64,000 nucleotides of DNA, taken from NCBI RefSeq assembly GCF_006491595.2, contig NZ_VEVQ02000007.1, positions 186,001-250,000 of the forward strand, in the 5' to 3' direction. Below the pieces are notes generated by a model, which saw only the letters and a program-made list of their open reading frames with translations, was not told where the DNA came from and searched no databases. This document shows, piece by piece, positions 18,052 through 24,922 of this stretch. Position 1 is the first letter of the stretch, and the number at the start of each line of letters is the position of its first letter. The DNA comes from Flavobacterium jejuense. GTDB taxonomy: Bacteria > Bacteroidota > Bacteroidia > Flavobacteriales > Flavobacteriaceae. Made by a program: the position numbers and the translations under genes.

Positions 18052-18282
18052 ATGGAATATAAAGTAATCCCTTTCATAGCTTCTATTGATTCAAAAAGTG
18101 GAACGTCTAATCATGTTGCACAACAATTAGAAGATTTAATTAAAAACTATTCTAATCAAGGTTGGAAATATGAACGATTAGAAAGTGTAACCACCTTTGT
18201 GCAACCCGATAATGGATGTTTTGGACTAGGAGCAAAACCAGGTTATAATACTACTAGACAAATGGTAGTTTTTTCTAAATAA
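18052..18282 (+). CDS. DUF4177-like small protein
   Basis: 76 residues beginning MEYKVIPFIASID. The central QQLEDLIKNYSNQGWKYERL, with its Gly-Trp followed by an aliphatic/aromatic stretch, and the terminal RQMVVFSK match the DUF4177 pattern (YKVVPF at the start, GW in the middle, VVF at the end). Function is unknown. There is no signal peptide or membrane segment. The YidD-like gene starts two bases after its stop, so the two are co-translated. Confidence 0.75.
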   Translation: MEYKVIPFIASIDSKSGTSNHVAQQLEDLIKNYSNQGWKYERLESVTTFVQPDNGCFGLGAKPGYNTTRQMVVFSK

Positions 18283-18284
18283 GT

Positions 18285-18569
18285 ATGAAGTGTTTAATTC
18301 TTTTAATGATTCGGTTGTATTGGTTTTTAAAGCCAAAGTATAGAAAATCTATATGCATTTTTAGAAAATCATGTTCTCATTATGTATATGAAATTACTAA
18401 AGAACAAGGATTTCTAAAAGGGTTAAATGCTTTCTATTTTAGATATAAAAATTGCAGACATGGTTATGAGATTTTCAAAAATCCTGTAACCAATGAAACG
18501 CAAATGTTACTTCCTAGTAAAGTAATTATTGATAATAAAGAAATCGCAGAAAGATTATTAAGAAATTAA
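18285..18569 (+). CDS. YidD-like protein (membrane insertion efficiency factor family)
   Basis: 94 residues. The segment CIFRKSCSHYVYEITKEQGF, followed by LKGLNAFYFRYKNCRHGYE, matches the YidD pattern: Cys-x-Phe-x-x-Ser-Cys-Ser-x-Tyr, then a Gly-Phe-x-x-Gly turn and a C-terminal Arg...Cys-Arg/His. YidD in other bacteria assists membrane protein insertion by YidC. This copy sits in a small-protein operon away from rpmH-rnpA-yidC, lacks the Pro of the usual PSCS motif, and carries an extra 25-residue C-terminal tail. It may therefore have been recruited to serve the neighbouring secreted protein. Confidence 0.72.
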   Translation: MKCLILLMIRLYWFLKPKYRKSICIFRKSCSHYVYEITKEQGFLKGLNAFYFRYKNCRHGYEIFKNPVTNETQMLLPSKVIIDNKEIAERLLRN

Positions 18570-18579
18570 ATTAAAAGAT

Positions 18580-18717
18580 ATGGCTAAGAAAACTATTCCT
18601 GTAAAACCTCACAAGAGATCTACACCAAGTCCAACACCAAGAAAAAATCCAGATGCACCTAAACCTGGACCAAAAACTGTTCCAGTAAAACCACATAAAA
18701 GAAGTCCACCTAAATAA
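18580..18717 (+). CDS. Small basic Pro-rich protein with internal repeat
   Basis: 45 residues starting MAKKTIPVKPHKRSTPSPTP. The sequence PVKPHKRS occurs twice, near residues 7-14 and 35-42, and Pro plus Lys make up a large share of the protein. It is almost certainly disordered. It starts 10 bases after the YidD-like gene and stops 6 bases before the SH3 protein gene. I recognise no function. Confidence 0.6.
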   Translation: MAKKTIPVKPHKRSTPSPTPRKNPDAPKPGPKTVPVKPHKRSPPK

Positions 18718-18723
18718 AATACA

Positions 18724-19212
18724 ATGAAAAAATCACTACTTATAATGTTTTTGACTTTCGCTATAAGTGTACAAAGTCAAACCACAAAACAAAACCGATT
18801 AATCGCTTCTTGTTGTGAAACAGAAGTTGGAAAATGTACAGGTTCTGCTTCTTGTTCCACTTGTAAAAATTGTACTCGCTGTAAACATTGTTCTAATGGA
18901 GGTAGTTGCGGTGTTTGTGAAGGAACTAAAATACATACTTTTTCTTCAAGCTCTAAGAAAAGCACTTCAACAAGTTCTACTTCAAGTAAGAAAACTACAA
19001 AAGTAGCAACCAATTATTATGCAGGTAAAACCCTAACAGTAGTAAACCAAACACTAAACCTAAGAAAAGAGCCTTCAATACAGTCAGAAGTTTTAGAGAC
19101 ACTATCGAAGAATGACAAACTCAGCTTTATTGAAGAAAAAGGAGATTGGGTTAAAGTACTAGTTAATCACTCTGAAAAAATAGGTTGGGTTTATGGTAAA
19201 TATGTAAAGTAA
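18724..19212 (+). CDS. Secreted Cys-rich SH3b-domain protein
   Basis: 162 residues. A signal peptide (about 1-19, ending VQSQ) is followed by a cluster of ten cysteines between 30 and 65. These include five in strict CxxC spacing (44, 47, 50, 53, 56). A Ser/Thr/Lys linker (73-98) leads to a bacterial SH3 domain (about 104-162, NQTLNLRKEPSIQSEVLETL ... GWVYGKYVK). SH3b domains commonly bind cell wall. The Cys array could bind metal or form disulfides. It is the largest gene of the small-protein operon. Confidence 0.82.
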   Translation: MKKSLLIMFLTFAISVQSQTTKQNRLIASCCETEVGKCTGSASCSTCKNCTRCKHCSNGGSCGVCEGTKIHTFSSSSKKSTSTSSTSSKKTTKVATNYYAGKTLTVVNQTLNLRKEPSIQSEVLETLSKNDKLSFIEEKGDWVKVLVNHSEKIGWVYGKYVK

Positions 19213-19231
19213 TTAATTTAAAATAATTTTT

Positions 19232-19348
19232 ATGAGTAATCAAAGACCACCAAACGGACCAAGTACAAGTGGAAAACCATCAGGAGGAAACAGAGGAAAT
19301 AATCCTCCAAAAACATCATCCCCAAAGCCAACCGTTCCAAAAAAATAG
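19232..19348 (+). CDS. Small Gly/Pro/Asn-rich protein
   Basis: 38 residues beginning MSNQRPPNGPSTSGKPSGGN and ending KPTVPKK. It is low complexity and presumably disordered. It is the last ORF of the small-protein operon, 19 bases after the SH3 gene and 12 bases before the terminator. Its tail PKPTVPKK recalls the TVPVKPHK of the 45-residue protein two genes upstream. The tight operon position supports it being translated. Confidence 0.5.
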   Translation: MSNQRPPNGPSTSGKPSGGNRGNNPPKTSSPKPTVPKK

Positions 19349-19360
19349 TTCGTTTGTTTT

Positions 19361-19399
19361 AGACCTGACTAGTTTCGAAAACATGGCAGGTCTTTTTTT
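19361..19399 (+). terminator. Terminator of the small-protein operon
   Basis: AGACCTG (19361-19367) pairs with CAGGTCT (19387-19393), followed by a run of T. It shares its AGACCT...AGGTCT outer stem with the terminator at 17682-17720. Confidence 0.85.
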
Positions 19400-19426
19400 G
19401 CTAAATATTGAAACTATTTTATCTCA

Positions 19427-19471
19427 TTACGGTTTCCCGTAAGGAATTGATTTGTAATGGTTATAAGTTTG
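19427..19471 (+). promoter_or_regulatory. Shared palindromic promoter element, copy 2
   Basis: Identical to 17746-17790 at 44 of 45 positions, including TTACGGtttcCCGTAA (19427-19442) and the -7 element TAAGTTTG (19464-19471). The ATG of the HsdR-N-like gene lies 20 bases downstream. The conservation stops at the end of the -7 element, so selection appears to act on a promoter plus operator. Confidence 0.75.
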
Positions 19472-19491
19472 AAGTGTAAATTATAAAAACT

Positions 19492-20556
19492 ATGGAACTA
19501 AATACACAACTAAAAACGCTAGCTGAAAAAATCAATCAGCTAAAAGACAGAATAGAAACGGAAGAATCGACCAAACATGCTTTTGTATTACCTTTTATCA
19601 ATATTTTAGGATATGATACTTTTAATCCAACCGAAGTGGTACCTGAATTCACAGCTGACTTAGGATTAAAGAAAGGAGAAAAAGTAGATTATGCAATTTT
19701 TCAAAACAATGAGCCTATTCTAATTATTGAATGCAAGAACTGGAAAGAAAATTTATTGGTTCATAACTCTCAATTATTTCGCTATTTCCATGTGACTAAA
19801 ACTAGATTTTCTCTTTTAACAAATGGTATTCATTTTCAATTCTATACGGATTTGGACGAACAAAATAAAATGGATGAAAAACCATTCCTTGAATTTGATA
19901 TTACCAATTTAAAGGAAAATACTGTAAATGAAATTGCCAAGTTTCACAAATCCAATTTTGATGTCAACAATATTGTGAACAATGCTAGTTCGTTGAAATA
20001 CACCAAAGAAATTAAGAAATTTCTTAGTGAAGAACTCAATGAACCTTCTTTTGATTTTGTAAGGCTCTTTGCAAATAAAGTCTATAACGGAAGATTGACA
20101 GAAAAAGTGATGGAAGAATTCAAAGAATTAGTTCAAAAAGGCTTTAACCAATTTGTTAGCGAAAAAGTAAACGACCGCTTGAATGCAGCCTTAAACAAAG
20201 AAGCCGAAAAACAGCAAGTAGAGCAAATCGATGAAGTAACGGAAACTACAAAAGTTGAAACTACAGAAGAAGAGATGGAAGGGTACAGAATTGTAGTAGC
20301 CATTCTAAGAAGAAAACTAACAGTAGACAGAATCGTACACCGTGATACGCAATCTTATTTTGGAATTCTCTTAGATGACAACAATAGAAAACCCTTGTGT
20401 AGATTACATTTTAACGGAAGCAAAAAGTATATCGGTCTTTTTGACGATAAGAAAAACGAAACCAAACAACCATTGGAATCTATTGATGCTATTTATCAAT
20501 TTGAAAAAGAATTGCTAGAAACGGTTGGGTTTTATGAAGGAGATAATCAGGTATAA
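19492..20556 (+). CDS. Free-standing HsdR N-terminal-like nuclease domain protein
   Basis: 354 residues resembling the N-terminal nuclease domain of type I restriction R subunits without helicase, methylase or specificity partners (COG4748-like). The PD-(D/E)xK core is visible as KVDYAIF (Asp66) and EPILIIECKNW (Glu80, Lys82), then a QLFRYF helix. The C-terminal third after a charged linker (RIVVAILRRKLTVDRIVHRD...PLCRLHFNG) looks like a second domain. Target and role are unknown. It is driven by copy 2 of the palindromic promoter, linking it to the small-protein operon. Confidence 0.85.
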   Translation: MELNTQLKTLAEKINQLKDRIETEESTKHAFVLPFINILGYDTFNPTEVVPEFTADLGLKKGEKVDYAIFQNNEPILIIECKNWKENLLVHNSQLFRYFHVTKTRFSLLTNGIHFQFYTDLDEQNKMDEKPFLEFDITNLKENTVNEIAKFHKSNFDVNNIVNNASSLKYTKEIKKFLSEELNEPSFDFVRLFANKVYNGRLTEKVMEEFKELVQKGFNQFVSEKVNDRLNAALNKEAEKQQVEQIDEVTETTKVETTEEEMEGYRIVVAILRRKLTVDRIVHRDTQSYFGILLDDNNRKPLCRLHFNGSKKYIGLFDDKKNETKQPLESIDAIYQFEKELLETVGFYEGDNQV

Positions 20557-20639
20557 ATACCAGTATGAGATAATGTTGATTCTTATATTTTTAGAAACTA
20601 AATTATATTTTAAAATTAATATCTAATAAAACGAACCTT

Positions 20640-21773
20640 ATGAAAATAAAAATATTTTTAATAACAAATTTCTTAACCATTAATCTAATCCTATCGCAAG
20701 CTCCAATAGACATAACTGAACAAACTATAAAAGTAAAAGCTGTTAGTGAAGAAGTACTCTATTTTGGTTTTGAAGAAGGAGACCAGATTATTTTTAATAT
20801 ATCAGAAATAAATGGGAAAGAAATTAAAGAGGTTGAAATTATGGAATTTCCATCTTCTTCAAAATTTTCTGATTTTAAAACCTCAAAAATTGAAAACAAA
20901 ATAATCAATGTAAATTCAAAAGCAGTTTATAAATTCAGATTTTATAATAGTTCTCTTGGAGGAAGAATATGTAAAATAAAAATTCAACGTATTCCAACTA
21001 ATGAAAATTTGAAAGATTTCAATACTACTGTTAAATGGGTTACAGAGCAAGATACTACTTGGAATTCTTATACAAAAGATGTTATTGTAAGATATGAATC
21101 AAAAACGGATCAAAAGACTAGAAAAGAACTTGTTAGAGTAGACACAATTTTTAATCAATTTTTTGATAAAATATTGAGAGTACATTCTGAAACAGCTTTT
21201 GGAAAATCTCAATACACAACTGCAAGTGTAGAATTACCTGTAAATAGTTATTTTCCAGATAAAATTAATCCATACAAAACTGTAGAAGTTATTTCTTGGT
21301 CATATTGGATTGGTGTTGGACAAAAATCAGAAGAAGAATATGAAAACGCAAATAAACGATTAACATCAGGTATATCAACTGTTGGAAGTTTGACCGGAAA
21401 TAGTGCTTTGGCTTCATTAGCAATAACTGGGATATCATTATTTAGGAATGTTAATATTGGTGATAATGTACATTATAAATTTTATGGAATTCAAAACGGG
21501 AAAGAAATTATTATAGATTATGGAAATGTTATATCTGCATCTGGAAGAAAAGATAATATAACTCAAGGTTTATTTGCTGTTCAATTGTATAATGATAATT
21601 TTAAAGATGGTATAAATGTCAATATAAAAATGGTAGCTGTTCAAATTCAAAAGACTTGGGAAGAAATTAGTTATTATGAAAAAATAGAAATACCTATTTA
21701 TGAAAAACAAATTTTTAATGAACCAATCATTAGTACTAGAAAATTTCCAGTAACATTTGATTACAAAAAATAA
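20640..21773 (+). CDS. Secreted or envelope protein of unknown function
   Basis: 377 residues. An N-terminal signal peptide (MKIKIFLITNFLTINLILSQ) is followed by a beta-rich region. A small-residue hydrophobic stretch lies near 245-268 (GISTVGSLTGNSALASLAIT), possibly a membrane or packing helix. No family recognised. It precedes a lipoprotein gene by 5 bases and shares its direction with the secreted nuclease further on, so 20640-23246 may be one export-directed operon. Confidence 0.7.
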   Translation: MKIKIFLITNFLTINLILSQAPIDITEQTIKVKAVSEEVLYFGFEEGDQIIFNISEINGKEIKEVEIMEFPSSSKFSDFKTSKIENKIINVNSKAVYKFRFYNSSLGGRICKIKIQRIPTNENLKDFNTTVKWVTEQDTTWNSYTKDVIVRYESKTDQKTRKELVRVDTIFNQFFDKILRVHSETAFGKSQYTTASVELPVNSYFPDKINPYKTVEVISWSYWIGVGQKSEEEYENANKRLTSGISTVGSLTGNSALASLAITGISLFRNVNIGDNVHYKFYGIQNGKEIIIDYGNVISASGRKDNITQGLFAVQLYNDNFKDGINVNIKMVAVQIQKTWEEISYYEKIEIPIYEKQIFNEPIISTRKFPVTFDYKK

Positions 21774-21778
21774 ACTCT

Positions 21779-22207
21779 ATGACAAAAAAACTACTCCTAT
21801 TATTCCCATTTCTTTTCCTTTCTTGCCAAGAAACCAATCAAGCACCGCCTAAAACCCAGCAAGAGCAAATACAGTCTTTTTATGCACAAGAAGATACTAT
21901 TTTACCAGATGATATTGAAGAAATAACCGAGGTTGAAAAAAAGACTTATCATGTGGATAGCAAATATGAATATAACTACCGAACAGGTATAAGTGACCAC
22001 TACGAATATAACTATAATATAATAGGTACTGATAGTCTTGGTAATGTGATAAAAGGCAATGTGAATGTCAACAGAAAAGGAGGTGCTGGTAAAATAACGA
22101 ATGCCAAAGGTGAAGAAAAAGATGTTTTTGTAAAATGGATATATAATGGTAAATTAGTGGGCAAAGATGCAGATAGTTTGGCTTATGAATTCGTAGTAGA
22201 AAAGTAA
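21779..22207 (+). CDS. Lipoprotein of unknown function
   Basis: 142 residues. The signal MTKKLLLLFPFLFLSC carries a lipobox with Cys16. The mature part contains YHVDSKYEYNYRTGISDHYE, NVNRKGGAGKITNAKGEEKD and a terminal LAYEFVVEK, suggesting a small beta-rich fold. The following gene starts one base after its stop, indicating an operon with the small Cys protein and the nuclease. Confidence 0.75.
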   Translation: MTKKLLLLFPFLFLSCQETNQAPPKTQQEQIQSFYAQEDTILPDDIEEITEVEKKTYHVDSKYEYNYRTGISDHYEYNYNIIGTDSLGNVIKGNVNVNRKGGAGKITNAKGEEKDVFVKWIYNGKLVGKDADSLAYEFVVEK

Positions 22208-22208
22208 T

Positions 22209-22421
22209 ATGAAGTTTTTAGCAACACTTTTAATCACGATTATAATAACCTCTTTTTCAATCGAAGAGAAAGAAGTGTATTTATGTGGTCCAAAAGGAGC
22301 TAAAAAATACCACTACAGCAAATCATGTAGAGGTTTGTCTAACTGTAAACATGAAATTACCAAAAAGAAACTTTCTGAAGCACAAGATTTAGGACTTGGT
22401 CTTTGCGGCTGGGAAGATTAA
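22209..22421 (+). CDS. Small secreted Cys protein of the nuclease-adjacent type
   Basis: 70 residues. A hydrophobic leader (2-18) is followed by VYLCGPKGAKKYHYSKSCRG, LSNCKHEI and a C-terminal LGLCGWED. This gives four cysteines in a Cys...YH...CRGL-x-x-C...C pattern. I recall similar short proteins beside endonuclease genes in Flavobacteriaceae. Here the next gene is indeed a DNase I-like nuclease, 12 bases downstream. Function unknown; the cysteines could bind metal or form disulfides. Confidence 0.72.
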   Translation: MKFLATLLITIIITSFSIEEKEVYLCGPKGAKKYHYSKSCRGLSNCKHEITKKKLSEAQDLGLGLCGWED

Positions 22422-22433
22422 TTACAACTAATA

Positions 22434-23246
22434 ATGTTTTATAAACAACCTCTTTTTTTAATAGTACTACTTTTTTTAAACTTATCCAGTTTTGCACAAA
22501 TCAAAGTTTGCTCTTGGAATATTGAAAACTTAGGAGCTTCCAAAACCGACCAAGACATTGCTTACATGGCAAAAACTTTAAAAGACTTTGATATAGTAGC
22601 CTTACAAGAAGTGGTGGTGAGTGCAGCAGGAGCACAAGCGGTAGCAAAATTAGTAGACGAACTCAACAGAAAAGGAGCACAGTGGGATTATGTGATAAGC
22701 GACCCAACCTCAGGAAGTGCTTATAAAGCCGAACGCTATGCCTTTTTATGGAAACCTAGTAAAGTTAAAATAATTGGAGAAACTTTCTTGGAACCTACTT
22801 ATGTGGAAGAGATAGAACGAGAACCTTATTTAGCTACTTTTAAATATGGAGCAAAAGAATTCACGTTAGTAAATTTTCATGCTAAAACCAAAAAACTCCA
22901 ACCCGAAACTGAGATTAAGTATTTTAAATTTTTTCCGGCTTTATATCCGGATAAAAATTTAGTTTTTATAGGCGATTTCAATTGTCCGCAATCGCATACT
23001 GTTTTTTTTCCTTTGCGAAAAATGGGCTATCAATCGGTTTTTGTCAATCAAAAAACATCTTTACGACAAAAATGTAGCAATGAAGATTGTCTAGCTTCCG
23101 AATTTGATAACATTTTTTATAATTCCAAAACGATTGCGATAACCCATTTAGGTATTATTCCTTTTTATAAAGATTTTGAAGATCTTCACGAAGCTAGAGC
23201 TATTTCAGATCATGTGCCTATTTGGTTTGTTTTTACTTTGTTGTAA
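22434..23246 (+). CDS. Secreted DNase I-like endonuclease/exonuclease/phosphatase-family nuclease
   Basis: 270 residues with a signal peptide (ending SSFAQ) and the complete EEP-fold signature: CSWNIENLG (Asn for metal), VALQEVV (Glu), AERYAFLWKP, NFHAKTK (His), FIGDFNCP (Asp/Asn) and the final SDHVPIWF (Asp-His). It is therefore predicted to be an active, exported, metal-dependent DNase. The ERYAFLWKP motif is closer to DNase I-type nucleases than to exonuclease III. Possible roles are extracellular DNA use or competition; the sequence does not decide between them. Confidence 0.9.
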   Translation: MFYKQPLFLIVLLFLNLSSFAQIKVCSWNIENLGASKTDQDIAYMAKTLKDFDIVALQEVVVSAAGAQAVAKLVDELNRKGAQWDYVISDPTSGSAYKAERYAFLWKPSKVKIIGETFLEPTYVEEIEREPYLATFKYGAKEFTLVNFHAKTKKLQPETEIKYFKFFPALYPDKNLVFIGDFNCPQSHTVFFPLRKMGYQSVFVNQKTSLRQKCSNEDCLASEFDNIFYNSKTIAITHLGIIPFYKDFEDLHEARAISDHVPIWFVFTLL

Positions 23247-23321
23247 AGGAAAAAAATCGATCACCATTATTTTAAAATGACTTCTATTTACAAATCTAAT
23301 GGTAAGTCTCTCATTCCATTA

Positions 23322-23340
23322 TTTTTTAAAAGTTGTGTCA
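23322..23340 (+). repeat. 19-bp direct repeat, right copy
   Basis: Exact copy of 13798-13816 in the same orientation. It is followed by TTTTTTTTGTGTCAATTTTT and, after 37 bases, TTGACACAAG, again able to form TTGTGTCA/TGACACAA hairpins. Confidence 0.65.
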
Positions 23341-23433
23341 TTTTTTTTGTGTCAATTTTTTTCTAAAAAATTATTTTGACACAAGTTTTTGATAGTTGAT
23401 TGTACTGACACTCAATCAATAATAAAATGTATT

Positions 23434-23496
23434 ATGGAAAAAGATAAAACGATACGATCACCCTTATTACTATCACAAGAAGAAATAGCCATGTAG
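23434..23496 (+). pseudogene. Truncated ORF, possible N-terminus of a small HTH protein
   Basis: Twenty codons (MEKDKTIRSPLLLSQEEIAM) end at TAG 23494-23496. The LLLSQEEIAM segment looks like the first helices of a small Xre-type helix-turn-helix protein as found in flavobacteria. Nothing after the stop continues such a fold in any forward frame, so it appears truncated by rearrangement. The assignment rests on ten residues and is tentative. Confidence 0.3.
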
Positions 23497-23659
23497 TTTG
23501 CTTTTGGAGCTTGTTTGAGGATTTGGATTGGGGAAGTTATTTTCCTTAAGCTTCGTCTTATTTACTTGGCGTGTTAGTTTTGGAACTTGGTTTGTAGCTA
23601 TTTTTAGTTTTGGGTATTTTTCTTAAAGAAGATTTATTTTTTTGACAAATTGCTTTAGG

Positions 23660-24046
23660 CTAATCAATTCTTACTAGTTTCCCACTCCATTCATTTCGGT
23701 TGATGGATGAGGTAAAATAAATTTCATTTTTATAAATCCGATTTACTTTCACATGCATTTGGTCGTCAACTCTATAAAAAGGTTTTGGAATTGTAGTTTT
23801 TACGCAAGTGGCAACAAATTCGCAATCGTTAATCCAAAATAATTTGGAGTGAATTACATATTTACCGTTTTCGTGATATTCGGTATGGTTGTTTTCATTT
23901 ATGGTCACTTTTATTTTTTCATTGTTATAAAAATAGATAAAAGTGCCGTTATGAAGTAAGTCACAATTAGTATTATCTATTTGTGTAAAAGTGATTAATG
24001 GCAAGACGCAGATTAGTAACAGGAAAATAATTTTTACTTTGTTCAT
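23660..24046 (-). CDS. Secreted protein of unknown function
   Basis: 128 residues. The signal peptide (about 1-21, ending TFTQ) is followed by a compact domain containing CDLLHNGTFIYFYNNEKIKV, HTEYHENGKYVIHSKLFWIN and a final EWSGKLVRID. It has the look of a small lipocalin-like beta protein common in Flavobacteriaceae, with a single Gly-x-Phe-x-Tyr strand at the start. No function known. It is convergent with the accessory region and marks its right edge. Confidence 0.75.
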   Translation of the reverse strand: MNKVKIIFLLLICVLPLITFTQIDNTNCDLLHNGTFIYFYNNEKIKVTINENNHTEYHENGKYVIHSKLFWINDCEFVATCVKTTIPKPFYRVDDQMHVKVNRIYKNEIYFTSSINRNEWSGKLVRID

Positions 24047-24205
24047 AATACTATCGTTTCAAAAGGGTTACTCTTTAGAACTTAATTTGATAATAGCATT
24101 GTCAAAAGTTACTTATTTAAAAATAGATAAAAATGTGTTTTGGCTTAAAATGATATTTTTTATGATTTTTTTATGATTTTTTGGAATGAATAACTGTCGT
24201 TTTTT

Positions 24206-24922
24206 CTATAATCTTTCTAATTGTTCCAAAACACTTTTTTTATAACTTCTGCTGATAGGTAGTGATTTTTTATTGATCTCTATATATTCATTGGTAAACG
24301 ATTCAATTTTAGCAATTGCTATTAAGAAGGAACGATGAATACGAATAAATTTTTTCTTGGGAAGTTTAGCTTCAATGTTAGAAATGGTTTCTCGTGTTAT
24401 AATTGTTTTTTGTGATGTGATAATTTTAATATAATCACTTAAACTTTCAATATGAAGGATTTCTTCAAAATCAATTTTAACCATCTTACGATCTGATTTT
24501 ACGAAGATGAAATCACTTTCCTCGAGTATACTTTCAGAGGAATGAGATATTTCAACTGGAATGTTTTCTCCAAGATATTTATTGACTGCTTGTAAAAAAC
24601 GGTCAAAAGAGATGGGTTTTAGGAGATAATCTACTGCTTGTAAATCAAATCCTTCTATGGCATATTCGCGATAAGCGGTTGTAAAAATTACTTTTATATT
24701 TTTATTAATCGATTTTGCAAAAGACAAACCGTTAATGTCTGGCATATTAATATCGAGAAAAATTAAATCAATCTTTTGATTGTTTATAATACTAAAAGCT
24801 TCTAATGCATTTTTACAACTTCCAGAAAGTTGAATAGATGCTATTTTTGCTACATGCGATTCTAAGATTTCTCTTGCAGTTATTTCATCATCAATAATTA
24901 AACAGTGGTGTTTTTCAGTCAT
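24206..24922 (-). CDS. LytTR-family response regulator
   Basis: 238 residues. The receiver domain (about 5-120) has LIIDDE at the N-terminus, Asp57 in FLDINMPDINGL as predicted phospho-acceptor, and the Lys of YLLKPIS. The C-terminal LytTR DNA-binding domain (about 140-238) contains FVKSDRKMVKIDFEEILHIE and KKFIRIHRSFLIA. Its start overlaps the end of the kinase gene by 8 bases. A likely target is the divergently transcribed ExbB-like gene at 26188, an inference from adjacency. Confidence 0.95.
   Translation of the reverse strand: MTEKHHCLIIDDEITAREILESHVAKIASIQLSGSCKNALEAFSIINNQKIDLIFLDINMPDINGLSFAKSINKNIKVIFTTAYREYAIEGFDLQAVDYLLKPISFDRFLQAVNKYLGENIPVEISHSSESILEESDFIFVKSDRKMVKIDFEEILHIESLSDYIKIITSQKTIITRETISNIEAKLPKKKFIRIHRSFLIAIAKIESFTNEYIEINKKSLPISRSYKKSVLEQLERL

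Larger units (their letters stand above)
23247..23659. other. Intergenic stretch with repeat copy and gene remnant
   Basis: No intact gene in these 413 bases. It holds the right 19-bp repeat (23322-23340), adjoining GTGTCA/TGACAC inverted repeats up to about 23395, and a 21-codon broken ORF at 23434-23496. Bases 23497-23659 show nothing recognisable. Confidence 0.6.

Noticed and set aside
23247..23659. Attachment site formed by a duplicate of the tRNA-Arg 3' end
   Set aside because: The T-arm/acceptor sequence TTCGAACCCTGCCGAGGTC was not found again near the right end of the accessory region, and no integrase gene is present.
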